Assembly (NCBI RefSeq): GCF_001651035.1
Contig: NZ_LXRG01000192.1
Location: forward strand, 496,001-560,000
Source of the DNA: Halomonas sp. ALS9
Lineage (GTDB): Bacteria; Pseudomonadota; Gammaproteobacteria; Pseudomonadales; Halomonadaceae
Reading direction: 5' to 3'
DNA: 64,000 bases
Position 1 is the first letter of the stretch, and each line of letters starts with the position of its first letter. Made by a program: the position numbers and the translations under genes. The notes under the pieces are model-generated. The model made no database searches and was not told the DNA's origin. It saw only the letters and a list, made by a program, of their open reading frames with translations. Of the stretch, positions 18,257 through 28,062 are shown one piece after another.

Positions 18257-19270
18257 TCAAGAGGGGGAATCAACGGCACTGCTTGCTTGAGCCCGGCGAC
18301 GCCGGAGCGCTAGCAGGATTCGACGCAGCAGCGTTAAATGGGGGAACTCCACTAACATGCCTATGACCAAGGCAGCGTAGATGAGGGGCTGGCCGGGCAG
18401 CACCGTCATGGTCACCGCCAGCATCAGCGGCGCATTACGGGCGGCGATGGTCATGGTGAGTAGCGCGTGTTCGGGGTAGTCCAGGCGGCACCCGCGGCTG
18501 ATCGCTTCGCTAAGCACGAAGGTCAGCACAAAGAACACAAACACCGACAGCAGCAGCCAGGCAAACACATAGCGGTGCGCTAAGATTGAGGCGATATTAC
18601 CGGCGAATATCTGCAGCACCAGCAGGGCAATGACCCAGGGGGTGGCGCGGTCTGCAAAGGTTAAGCACTGCTCAAAACGTTGCTCGCCAAGCATAAAGCG
18701 TAGCGTGTGATGCAGTGTTAGGGCGGCGATCACGGGCAGCAAAAACCAGTACAGCAGCGTGGTAGCGATTAACGGGGGATCAACCGCTCCGGTATGCGGG
18801 GTAAACCACTGCAAGTAGACCGGATAAAGCAGCAGCTGTAGCGCCATATTAACCGGTATCAGCGCCATGCCTAAGGCGACATTGCCCCCTGCCAAGCGAG
18901 TAAAGCCCAGAAACCAGTCGGTGCAGGGCGACATAAAGTAGATCACTAGCCCCACCATCAGCAGTGGGTGTGCTGACATAAACAGCGACGCTACGCCATA
19001 GCCAATCAGGGGCACGACAATGAAGTTAGCCACCATGGCAATGGCGATAAAACGTAGGTTGCTCGCCTGTTGGGCAAGCACGTTTAAGCGCACGCTGAAG
19101 AACAGCAAACCAATCATGGTGAGCAGCGTGGTATCGACGTTATCGCCCAGCCACTGCCCGCGGACGGGGGCGAAGTGGCCGAGTAGCGCGCCGATAATAA
19201 TCGCCATCACCAGCAAGCTGGAGGTCAGCGTGGCAGCGGGTAAGCGGTCATGGGAGCTAAGGGTCAGCAT
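18257..19270 (-). CDS. Bile acid:sodium symporter / ACR3-like (BASS) family transporter
   Basis: Integral membrane protein of 337 residues with about ten hydrophobic helices. The [17 protein letters not shown] segment and the [13 protein letters not shown] motif are typical of the arsenite/bile-acid (BART) superfamily. The start overlaps the flavoprotein stop by 7 bp, so both are translated together. Placement inside a Zur-controlled operon suggests transport connected with zinc scarcity, perhaps export of a ligand, but ACR3-type metalloid export is also possible. Confidence 0.85.
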   Translation of the reverse strand: MLTLSSHDRLPAATLTSSLLVMAIIIGALLGHFAPVRGQWLGDNVDTTLLTMIGLLFFSVRLNVLAQQASNLRFIAIAMVANFIVVPLIGYGVASLFMSAHPLLMVGLVIYFMSPCTDWFLGFTRLAGGNVALGMALIPVNMALQLLLYPVYLQWFTPHTGAVDPPLIATTLLYWFLLPVIAALTLHHTLRFMLGEQRFEQCLTFADRATPWVIALLVLQIFAGNIASILAHRYVFAWLLLSVFVFFVLTFVLSEAISRGCRLDYPEHALLTMTIAARNAPLMLAVTMTVLPGQPLIYAALVIGMLVEFPHLTLLRRILLALRRRRAQASSAVDSPS

Positions 19271-20385
19271 TGGCAGTCCTCGCAGCACTCTTGATTGCCG
19301 AACGCGCCCCATACTTGGTTATCCGCTTCCAGTACCCAGGCATCAATGTCCAGGCGCTCGGCCAGACAGGTGGCCATCATGCTGAAGCGCTGGCGAAACT
19401 TGTAAATAAAGCAGTAGATTTGCGGGTCGTGACGCACCTGGGGGCCGACTAAAAACAGTCCTGGCGTTAGGGTGGATTCGTCCAGCTCGGTGAGCATTAC
19501 CTGCCCTTTTGCATCCCACTCCCACCACGCATCGATCTGGGTGGCGCCGCCGCCGCTGAGAAAGCCGGTGCCTAGAATCGGCGGCTGTTCGCAGGCCCAC
19601 TGACGACCATCGGCGGCGTGGATACTAAAACCGCTGTCCGCATTGGCCATGACTTCGACAATATCCGCGCCGAAGACAATCTCCAGCCGCCCGGTGTTGA
19701 CCGCCTCATTCAGACGGCCACGGGTGTAGGGCGACAGCGACAGGCTGGGGTCGTGGGGGCTGCTGGGATCCCAGGAGGATTTGCGCGCCAGCAGGCGCAC
19801 CGAGCGCCCCAGCTGCACCAGGTTGACCGCCGCATCGACGCCACTTTCGTAGCCGCCGATCACCGTATAGCGGGGGGCGGTGAAGTCTGCCCAGTTTGCC
19901 ACTTCGGCATAGTGGGGGCACCAACTGGCCCCGGGGAATGGCGCCAGCGCGGGAAACTGATACTCGCCGGTGGCCCACACCAGAAAGCGGGTGTGCAGCT
20001 CGCCCTGTTCGCCCCTGACGATAAAGCCGCCGTCTGCTGCAGGCGCTACCTGCTGTACTTGCCAGCCTTCGCGGATGGGTAGCTCGTGCTGCTGGGCAAT
20101 AAAGCTTAAATAGTCGGCGTACTGGGCGCCGCTGGGGTGCTCTACACCGCAATAGAGTGCGGGCGAACTTAGTGCATCCACGGCATTGAGATCGGCCAGG
20201 CCGAAGGGGTTGCTGTAGAAAGAGGGGGTGATAAAACGCGTTTGCGCGGGCCATCGGCGCAGCGACTCACCAATACGCCCGCCTTCCAGCAGTACGTAAT
20301 CGAGATCGGGCAGTTTTGCCAGCAAGGTGGCCAAACCGACCCCGGCTGGGCCCGCCCCGACGATAATCACATCATAGTGTTGCAT
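19264..20385 (-). CDS. FAD/NAD(P)-binding oxidoreductase with Cys-rich C-terminal tail
   Basis: Flavoprotein of 373 residues resembling flavin monooxygenase or thioredoxin-reductase-like enzymes. An N-terminal FAD-binding GxGxxG (VIIVGAGPAGVGLATLL) is followed by a second nucleotide-binding region (TVIGGYESGVDAAVNLV). The C-terminus ends in [10 protein letters not shown], a four-cysteine cluster within the last eight residues that could bind a metal. It sits between cysS and a BASS transporter in a zinc-regulated operon, with overlap to the latter. The reaction is unknown; N-hydroxylation for a metal ligand and metalloid chemistry are both conceivable. Confidence 0.85.
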   Translation of the reverse strand: MQHYDVIIVGAGPAGVGLATLLAKLPDLDYVLLEGGRIGESLRRWPAQTRFITPSFYSNPFGLADLNAVDALSSPALYCGVEHPSGAQYADYLSFIAQQHELPIREGWQVQQVAPAADGGFIVRGEQGELHTRFLVWATGEYQFPALAPFPGASWCPHYAEVANWADFTAPRYTVIGGYESGVDAAVNLVQLGRSVRLLARKSSWDPSSPHDPSLSLSPYTRGRLNEAVNTGRLEIVFGADIVEVMANADSGFSIHAADGRQWACEQPPILGTGFLSGGGATQIDAWWEWDAKGQVMLTELDESTLTPGLFLVGPQVRHDPQIYCFIYKFRQRFSMMATCLAERLDIDAWVLEADNQVWGAFGNQECCEDCQC

Positions 20386-20400
20386 TACGCGCCTCCCTCC

Positions 20401-21837
20401 TCATACCGTCACCTCGTCGGCGAACTGCCACTGGGTGCCCTGTGGGGTGTCGTGGATCTCCACGCCAGCCGCTTCAAGGGTCTGGCGCAGGGCGTCTGCC
20501 TGGGCAAAATCGCGCTGCTGGCGGGCCTGATGGCGTTCTGCTACCAGCGCCGCCACCCGGTTGGCGGGCAACCGTGGTGGCGAGGCCTGAGCCGGCAATT
20601 CCCGCAGGGCGTTTAAGGCGCTTGCTGCCGGTTGCTGTAATAAGCCGACCAACGCGGCAGAGGCACGCAGCCGTTGGGCGGCTAAGCGTGCCTCTTCTTT
20701 ATTGGTAGCGTCGCCAATGGCGCTTGATAGCGCATGCAGACGGCTGATCACGCGGGGCACATTGAGGTCATCGCGCAGGGCTTCCAGCACTTCGGCATCC
20801 GGCGCTACGCTCTTCCACGCATTCTGCTCTCCTTCAGCCTGCTCATCCCCAGTGGCCGCGGCTAGGCGGCGGTACCAGCGCGCCAGGGTTTGCCGCGCCT
20901 GGGCCAACCGCTGGGCATTCCAATCTAGCGGGTGGCGGTAATGGGTCGCCAGCAGCGCAAAACGAACCGCTTCGCCGGGCGCCTGACTGAGCAGATCGCG
21001 CACCAGCAGCACGTTGCCGAGGGACTTGGACATTTTCTGCCCTTCGACGGTAATAAAGCTGTTGTGCACCCAGGTATGGCAGTAAAGCGCGCCGTGGGCG
21101 CAGGTGCCCTGGGCAATTTCATTTTCGTGGTGGGGAAAGATCAGATCCTGACCGCCGCCGTGAATATCAATGGTAGGCCCCAGGTGCTGGCCGATCATCG
21201 CCGTGCACTCCACGTGCCATCCGGGGCGCCCGCGACCCCAGGGGCTTTGCCAGCCGGGCATTGCCGGTGTTGAAGGTTTCCAGAGTACGAAATCAAGCGG
21301 GTTACGCTTGTAGGGGGCGACGTCGACCCGGGCACCGGCCAGCATGTCCTCTGGGCGGCGACCGGACAGCGCCCCATACGCAGGGTAAGAGGCCACATCA
21401 AATAGCACATGGCCCTGGGCTACATAGGCATGGCCGCGGGTGATTAATGTGCCGATCAGTTGGATAATGTCAGGGATATGCGCGGTCACCCGGGGCTCTA
21501 TATCCGGTGGCCGTACGTCCAGCGCCTGCATATCCTGGTGGTACGCCTCAATATAGCGCTCGGTGATCGCACCAATCGGCACGCCTGCGTCTGCTGCGGC
21601 GGCATTAATCTTGTCATCCACGTCGGTAAAATTGCGCGCGTAGACTACCTCGGGGTAGTCATACCTTAACAAGCGCGCCAGCACGTCAAAAATCACCGCC
21701 GGGCGGGCGTTACCAATATGTGCAAAGTTGTATACCGTGGGGCCACAGACATACAGGGTCACCCGGTCGGGGCGTTCGGTGCGAAGCGGCTCTTTAGCGC
21801 GCGTCAGCGTGTTATAGAGGCGAATCATCGCGGTCAT
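20401..21837 (-). CDS. cysS: Cysteinyl-tRNA synthetase (zinc-regulon copy)
   Basis: Class I synthetase charging tRNA-Cys. The 478-residue product has the HIGH-like motif (AHIGNAR), the KMSKS motif (QKMSKSLGN) and the zinc-site residues CGPT, HVEC, DIHGGG and HHENE, so the zinc site seems intact. The ATG has GGAG 7 nt upstream. It heads an operon with the flavoprotein, transporter and thrS, 64 bp downstream of a Zur-like palindrome. CysS duplicates under Zur control are known in other bacteria; whether this is the only copy in the genome cannot be told. Confidence 0.94.
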   Translation of the reverse strand: MTAMIRLYNTLTRAKEPLRTERPDRVTLYVCGPTVYNFAHIGNARPAVIFDVLARLLRYDYPEVVYARNFTDVDDKINAAAADAGVPIGAITERYIEAYHQDMQALDVRPPDIEPRVTAHIPDIIQLIGTLITRGHAYVAQGHVLFDVASYPAYGALSGRRPEDMLAGARVDVAPYKRNPLDFVLWKPSTPAMPGWQSPWGRGRPGWHVECTAMIGQHLGPTIDIHGGGQDLIFPHHENEIAQGTCAHGALYCHTWVHNSFITVEGQKMSKSLGNVLLVRDLLSQAPGEAVRFALLATHYRHPLDWNAQRLAQARQTLARWYRRLAAATGDEQAEGEQNAWKSVAPDAEVLEALRDDLNVPRVISRLHALSSAIGDATNKEEARLAAQRLRASAALVGLLQQPAASALNALRELPAQASPPRLPANRVAALVAERHQARQQRDFAQADALRQTLEAAGVEIHDTPQGTQWQFADEVTV

Positions 21838-21900
21838 GGTGTCTCCACGGTGGGCATAAGCGAGCGGTGGTTGGGTGATTCAAGATCATCAACCCAATAT

Positions 21901-21915
21901 TGTTACATTATAACA
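21901..21915. promoter_or_regulatory. Candidate Zur box upstream of cysS
   Basis: Inverted repeat TGTTA-N5-TAACA at 21901-21915 in an AT-rich stretch 64 bp upstream of the cysS start. It has the same half-sites as the znu box. Confidence 0.6.
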
Positions 21916-21974
21916 TAACATCAGACTAACCCTATGAAGCCCCTGGGTGCCATGACAACCCTTATCAGGAATGC

Positions 21975-22673
21975 CTAAGCAGGATCAATACTCATCAGCA
22001 GCCGCTTACCTTCGCCATCCAACGCAGGGCTTCTATGCACTAACCCCCGCTCTTCGCAGCCCAACCAGCCGCTCCCCTTGAGTAACGCGATATCGCCCGG
22101 CGCAAGGCGCTGAACAGCGCTGGTGTCGGTTGCGATGTCGGGGCGGTCGGGGTGCGGCGCGCCCAGTCCCGCACGGTTAACGGCGTGCTCTGGCAGCCAT
22201 TCGCTGCCTGGGCCGACATAGGTGGTGACCATGCGCACCGGGAGGTTATCGCAGTGAAAGCGCGGGCACATGGCGCTCGTCAGCAGGCGCACGCGGATGC
22301 CGACGGTCTGGGTGTCAAACAGAAAGGCGATCGCTTCGGCGATCGTCGCCATGTCCTCAACCAGCGGGGTGGCCGCCTCCGGGGCGGGCAGATGGCGAAG
22401 CAAGTCAGCGGTGAAGGCTTCATCGGGATGGCCAAGCCAACTATATTGCCAGGCGCGATCCGTTTGGCACTGCGCCTGGGCGCTAAAGGCAATATCGGCG
22501 GGCAGTGGGCGCTGGAAGATCGCGATGTTAATAGCGTCTTCAAAGATGCGCGGCAGCACGCTGATGTCATTATCACCGGCGGCATGGTCTGGCAACGTCC
22601 AATGAGTAGCGGGTGGCGAAGACATAAGCGAAGACATAAATGACTCCATAAGCGTTGTTGAGATAGCCGTCAT
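21975..22673 (-). CDS. DUF1826 family protein
   Basis: Cytoplasmic protein of 232 residues, recognised as DUF1826 from the conserved block CPRFHCDNLPVRMVTTYVGP and the downstream GSGWLGCEERGLVHRSP. The histidine/aspartate-rich motif resembles a metal-dependent dioxygenase-type cupin, but no activity is known. The family is repeatedly found beside COG0523 and Znu genes. Here the ATG overlaps the znuB stop by 4 bp, making it the third gene of znuCB-DUF1826. Confidence 0.82.
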   Translation of the reverse strand: MTAISTTLMESFMSSLMSSPPATHWTLPDHAAGDNDISVLPRIFEDAINIAIFQRPLPADIAFSAQAQCQTDRAWQYSWLGHPDEAFTADLLRHLPAPEAATPLVEDMATIAEAIAFLFDTQTVGIRVRLLTSAMCPRFHCDNLPVRMVTTYVGPGSEWLPEHAVNRAGLGAPHPDRPDIATDTSAVQRLAPGDIALLKGSGWLGCEERGLVHRSPALDGEGKRLLMSIDPA

Positions 22674-23479
22674 TGAATCCGCTGACGCAAGAAGCGCCAG
22701 CTTTGTGTCGTGACCGTCGCCAGGGTAAACAGCACAGCGGCGAGCGTGACGATCGTTGGCCCGGTCGGCGTATCCATCACATAGGCAGCTCTAAGCCCCG
22801 CCGTCACCGCCAGCATGGCGACTCCAGCGGCCACCATCGCCATGACTTCTGGCGTGCGGCAAAACGGGCGCGCCGTGGCCGCCGGGATAATCAGCAACGC
22901 GGCAATCAGCAGTACACCCACCACTTTTAGCGCCACGGCGACGACCAGCGCCAGCGCCAGGGTGAGCACCAGCTGTTCGCGGCGCGGGTGGAGGCCGCTG
23001 GCATGGGCAAGCTCGTCGCTTAACGTCGCGGTCAACAAGGATGACCAGCGCCAGAAAAGCAGTATTAGCACCAGCAATACACCGCCGCCGATGATCCAAA
23101 GGTCGCTTTTCCCGACAGCCAGAATGTCGCCAAACAGATAAGCATTGAGGTCAATACGCACCCCAGCAAGAAACGACACGGCCACCAGGCCAACCGCCAA
23201 GGCCGAGTGCGCCATGACCCCGAGCAGGGTATCCATGGCATAGCCGCGCCCGCTAAGTAGCGACACACAACCTGCCATCACCAGGGCGACCGTCAGCACC
23301 CCCAAGAAAATGGAGACGTTCAGTAACAGCGCTAATGCGACGCCCAGAATGGCGGCATGCGCCGTCGCATCACCGAAGTAGGCCATGCGCCGCCACACCA
23401 CGAAACACCCCAACGGAGCAGCCGCCATCGACACCAGCACCCCGGCGAACAGCGCACGCCACATAAAATCATCCAACAT
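22670..23479 (-). CDS. znuB: Zinc ABC transporter permease ZnuB
   Basis: Inner-membrane permease of the high-affinity zinc importer, pairing with ZnuC and receiving Zn2+ from ZnuA. The 269-residue product has about eight helices and ABC-3 family motifs (FGDATAHAAILGVALA; DLWIIGGG). The start is fixed by AGGAGG 6 nt before an ATG that overlaps the end of znuC by 11 bp; the frame remains open 35 codons upstream inside znuC but that part is not membrane-like. Confidence 0.95.
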   Translation of the reverse strand: MLDDFMWRALFAGVLVSMAAAPLGCFVVWRRMAYFGDATAHAAILGVALALLLNVSIFLGVLTVALVMAGCVSLLSGRGYAMDTLLGVMAHSALAVGLVAVSFLAGVRIDLNAYLFGDILAVGKSDLWIIGGGVLLVLILLFWRWSSLLTATLSDELAHASGLHPRREQLVLTLALALVVAVALKVVGVLLIAALLIIPAATARPFCRTPEVMAMVAAGVAMLAVTAGLRAAYVMDTPTGPTIVTLAAVLFTLATVTTQSWRFLRQRIQ

Positions 23480-24221
23480 TGGCTGCCTCCTGATGATGGT
23501 GGCGATAGAGCGCCAATGTCTGGGCGGTCTGGTCGCCAAACAGCGCCTGATAATGCGGTGATGAGGCAACGTGCTCGGGTTCACCTTCGCAACAAATAAC
23601 CCGATTTAGGCACAGCACGTGATCGGCGGTGCGCATCACCACGTGGAGATCATGACTGACCATCAACACAGCGCAGCCGTAGGTGTGGCGTACGCTTTCA
23701 ATATGTTGATAGAACGCAGCGGTACCCCGGTGGTCGAGCCCTTGGGTCGCCTCATCGAGAATCAGAATGTCGGGCTTTACCAGCAGCGCCCGAGCCAACA
23801 GCACACGTTGAAACTGGCCGCCCGAGAGTTCGCTCATGGCGGCATGAATCAGCGCCTCGGCACCGGCATCTTCCAGCGCCTTTTGTAAATCGCGACTCGA
23901 ATGGCGACGCGGCAAGTTGATAAAGCGCTTGACCGTCATGGGCAAGGTGGGATCCAAGTGCAGCCGCTGCGGCACATAGCCGATACGCTGCTGGGGGGCG
24001 ATGGTCACCTGTCCCGAGGTCGGCGTGACCGCACCGATCAGCGTTTTCACCAGCGTGGATTTCCCCGAGCCGTTGGGGCCAATCAGGGTCACCACCTGCT
24101 GTCGATATAAGTCGAGATTGATGTTCTCAAGAATCTGCTGGCCACCGAAGCGAACGCCCAGTTGGCGAACGCTCAGAATCGCATCGCTATCAGGAGGGTG
24201 AGCAAGCCGCATGGTTAACAT
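23469..24221 (-). CDS. znuC: Zinc ABC transporter ATP-binding protein ZnuC
   Basis: ATPase energising ZnuB. The 250-residue protein has Walker A GPNGSGKS, Q-loop VPQRL, signature LSGGQ and Walker B ILILDEATQGLD, followed by the VSHD switch histidine. The C-terminal tail (YRHHHQEAANVG) is His-rich, as in E. coli ZnuC, and may sense zinc. It is first in znuCB-DUF1826 and divergent from znuA across a 106-bp region with a Zur box. Confidence 0.95.
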   Translation of the reverse strand: MLTMRLAHPPDSDAILSVRQLGVRFGGQQILENINLDLYRQQVVTLIGPNGSGKSTLVKTLIGAVTPTSGQVTIAPQQRIGYVPQRLHLDPTLPMTVKRFINLPRRHSSRDLQKALEDAGAEALIHAAMSELSGGQFQRVLLARALLVKPDILILDEATQGLDHRGTAAFYQHIESVRHTYGCAVLMVSHDLHVVMRTADHVLCLNRVICCEGEPEHVASSPHYQALFGDQTAQTLALYRHHHQEAANVG

Positions 24222-24240
24222 TCACTCTTGACGTATTTGT

Positions 24241-24254
24241 TATGTTATAACATA
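24241..24254. promoter_or_regulatory. Zur box in the znuA / znuC divergent promoter
   Basis: Perfect 14-bp palindrome TATGTTATAACATA placed between the divergent znuC and znuA genes, the standard site of zinc-dependent repression by Zur. It is the best of the three matching sites in this block. Confidence 0.8.
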
Positions 24255-24327
24255 TAAGTAAAATATAGGCGAGCCTCGACTCACTGTTGCGTTTATTAAC
24301 CATTAACTTTTTTATCAGGAGAACCCC

Positions 24328-25410
<1,083 letters not shown>

Positions 25411-25421
25411 ACAGCTTTTTC

Positions 25422-26105
25422 TTAAACAGCTTTTTTCTGAAACAGTTTGCCGAGTTGATAGAGGTCGTGCATATATCTATCAAACGCCGAAATAAGCAGT
25501 GAGGTAAAGATTAAGGTATAAATCAGCAGCATCACTGCCATGGGGTCGTTTAGCCAAGCCAGCCAAGGCGTCGACATTGGATAACCCAGCGTATAAACAC
25601 TCATGGCAGCCAATAGCTGAACCAAGAAACAGTTCAAAATAACCAGTGTAATCAACGCTGCGCGTATATCGACACGTGGCAGCGTTGTTTTCCAAAACGG
25701 CCAGTGGCGCACTTTTACGCTGATTATATTCGCACTGCTTTTATTTACACTGCTTTTAGCCACACCGCCTTCGCCGTTAAAACGCAACCGCGCTTTGCGG
25801 CGCAACAACGGGATCGCGTAGACGCCTTTTTCCTCTTCAGCAAACGCCTTCAGCACGATATCCCGATCGAGATTAGGGCCCAAGACATTGGCTGCCGCTT
25901 GATCAAAATCTGACCGGGCATGGGTTTGCGTGGCGGTTTTGGCTTGATCAGAAAGCGCTTGTAAGTGGCTTTTATCAGCCTTCGATAACTTTTTATCATT
26001 GCCGACGTTGATGTTGTAATGAATTTCATACACCTGATATAAAGCAGCGGTTACGCCCACAAAAATCATAAAAAAGACAATATATATCAGCATATTAACA
26101 GACAC
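25422..26105 (-). CDS. Unknown membrane protein, copy 1 of a duplicated gene
   Basis: A 227-residue protein I do not recognise. It has one N-terminal membrane helix (residues 4-24), a soluble charged middle, and two or three C-terminal helices (about 140-215). A near-identical gene lies 5.5 kb away in the same orientation; the two agree almost completely over the first 185 residues and then diverge. The duplication extends about 130 bp upstream of the start, so promoter and regulation are probably shared. It is convergent with znuA, leaving only 11 bp. Confidence 0.75.
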   Translation of the reverse strand: MSVNMLIYIVFFMIFVGVTAALYQVYEIHYNINVGNDKKLSKADKSHLQALSDQAKTATQTHARSDFDQAAANVLGPNLDRDIVLKAFAEEEKGVYAIPLLRRKARLRFNGEGGVAKSSVNKSSANIISVKVRHWPFWKTTLPRVDIRAALITLVILNCFLVQLLAAMSVYTLGYPMSTPWLAWLNDPMAVMLLIYTLIFTSLLISAFDRYMHDLYQLGKLFQKKAV

Positions 26106-26240
26106 CTCTTAAACGAAAACTCACTTAGTCAGGCGAAAATAACTTTGTTAGCCTTCAAACTAACTTGCTGACTATGCCTTATACATCGTCTATCTGTACA
26201 GGCTCAGAGAGCTGCTAAAAAGGCGGATCAGATTCAATGT
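25540..26240. repeat. Long direct repeat, left copy
   Basis: Roughly 700 bp that matches 31100-31800 with few differences, covering most of the duplicated membrane-protein gene and about 130 bp upstream. The two copies flank the response regulators and GGDEF/EAL genes. Confidence 0.8.
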
Positions 26241-26321
26241 GGATAGAGTTCAATCATGATGATGGCATCATTAGGTATACAGTACTGTGTAACTTCCAAG
26301 CTAATGCCTGAAAAGAGTGTC

Positions 26322-27005
26322 TCAGCGAGTCTCATCGGTATCTTGGGGAGCAACGAAGAGGCCAAGTCGAATGGCTTCGTGGACTAAACCAGCAGTATGC
26401 CTAACGCCCAGGCGACGCATGATATCGGCACGGTGGGTCTCGATGGTTTTGATGCTGACATTGAGCTGATCCGCGATGGCTTTACTGCGAAAGCCGTTTG
26501 CAACCAGCTTAAGCACTTCGCTTTGACGCGTGGTCAAGGGATTTGCATGCGTGGCCGCAGCCCCCACCACCGAAGCAGCATCAACGAAGTTTTCAGGCTC
26601 CATGGCAGTGAGCACGAAACGCTCGCTCAGCGCTGCTTTACGAATGGCCACTTCCAGTTCGTTCACATTGGCATTTTTGTGGAGAAACCCACAGATTCCC
26701 TCTTCAAACAGGCGGCGAATAAAACTATCGCTAGAGTAGGTGGAAAGCACGACCACGCGGATATCTGGGCAGAGTTCCTTCAGTCGGCTTAATGTCTCCA
26801 GCCCTTTCAAAGAGACCACTGCGGCGTCGATCAGCGCCACATCAACAGCATGGTGCGCGGCATCTTTTAAGAGCTGTTGCTCAGAGCCCACCTCGGAAAC
26901 TACCGTCATATTATCGAAGGTTTCAATGAGGGAACTGATCGCAGAACGTACTAGCCGATGCTCATCGGCTAGTAATATCCGGATGGTATCTTCTGAACGT
27001 TTCAT
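26322..27005 (-). CDS. NarL/FixJ-family response regulator
   Basis: Cytoplasmic two-component regulator of 227 residues: receiver domain (about residues 8-125) with acidic pair at 14-15 and a phospho-acceptor candidate D60 in VALIDAAV, then a LuxR-type helix-turn-helix near 157-215 (LTTRQSEVLKLVANGFRSK). No cognate histidine kinase is adjacent. It lies between the duplicated membrane-protein gene and a second, degenerate receiver gene. Confidence 0.9.
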   Translation of the reverse strand: MKRSEDTIRILLADEHRLVRSAISSLIETFDNMTVVSEVGSEQQLLKDAAHHAVDVALIDAAVVSLKGLETLSRLKELCPDIRVVVLSTYSSDSFIRRLFEEGICGFLHKNANVNELEVAIRKAALSERFVLTAMEPENFVDAASVVGAAATHANPLTTRQSEVLKLVANGFRSKAIADQLNVSIKTIETHRADIMRRLGVRHTAGLVHEAIRLGLFVAPQDTDETR

Positions 27006-27212
27006 GGAATTATGCCAGGCCTTGACAAGGTGAAACCTGCAGTAAACCCCCTTGCTCGTGCGGGTTCATTAGTTATCAATAGATCTATCAGGTCTCGCAC
27101 GGTTCTTAGCTGCAAAAAGCGAGAAAAAAATGAGTGTAGAAACCCGTTTGCGCCTGTTCGCCCCCGCACCGTAACGCACTGACTACCAAATCAGTATAAG
27201 CAAAAACCCTGA

Positions 27213-27770
27213 TCATTGTTCGTATTGCAGGATACCCTGGCGCAGTGCTTTGCTAATGATATCGTCAAGCGAATTACCATCATTCGTGGCATTGATAAAC
27301 CTGCGCCCATCCGCTGAAAGTTCTTCCAACGCCAGTCTTTCAGACAAGCGTTTGATTATAGTAGGGCAGAGAAATATGTCACCTTTAACGGCCGCATGAA
27401 GCGCTATTTCAAGTTCACGGATACCTGCTTCTCGCAGCAGAAACCCGTTAGCGCCTACCTGAAGCGCTAATTTAACCTCAGAAAGACTCGGATTAACCGA
27501 CAGGATAACAACCCGCGCTTTGGCGCCGCTTTGGCGCAGCTGTCGAGTGGCTTCAAAACCTGTTTGGCTAGGCAACTGCGCATCAATTAAGGCCACATCG
27601 ACGCGCAACTGCTGTACCAGGTCTCCTAGTTCTTGAGGGCAGTATATGCTCGCTACAACATTTATATCTTTAAGGCTCCCAAGAAGCCTGCATAGCCCCT
27701 CACGAATAAAACCACTTTGATTGACGACCACTACCCTAATCGATGACTCAGAATTGCCGCGTGGGTTCAT
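27213..27770 (-). CDS. Atypical receiver-domain protein without DNA-binding domain
   Basis: A 185-residue response-regulator relative. The receiver fold is clear (IRVVVVNQSGFIREGLCRLL to the GANGFLLREAGIRELEIAL block), and the Asp of VALIDAQLP is kept. However, the acidic pair that holds Mg2+ is replaced by Asn-Gln and the conserved Lys by Arg, so phosphorylation is doubtful. The C-terminus lacks the usual LuxR helix-turn-helix. The start chosen has GGAG 8 nt upstream; the frame stays open 16 codons further. It may act as a protein-binding pseudo-receiver for the neighbouring regulator or c-di-GMP genes. Confidence 0.8.
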   Translation of the reverse strand: MNPRGNSESSIRVVVVNQSGFIREGLCRLLGSLKDINVVASIYCPQELGDLVQQLRVDVALIDAQLPSQTGFEATRQLRQSGAKARVVILSVNPSLSEVKLALQVGANGFLLREAGIRELEIALHAAVKGDIFLCPTIIKRLSERLALEELSADGRRFINATNDGNSLDDIISKALRQGILQYEQ

Positions 27771-28062
27771 TCGCGCATCTCCACCAATGCCTGCCTGTGT
27801 CGCAGCGCGCCCTGCCAATTAGAACGCTCCCTGTTAGCGCGATAAAAATCTATCAAGTAGTGTTTTCAAGTGTGACTAATTGACTAATGCTACCTTGAGC
27901 TGCTGTGCTTTAAAGCGTGCTATGTATCAATTAGACTACATACAAACCCTTAGCAATATTTGAAAAATACCAGTAAGAGTGATTAAATCAAGCGATATTC
28001 TTTTTTAAAAGCAAGAGTGTGAATGTCACCGACTGAACGCTCACGCTCAGTAGGCAATATCT

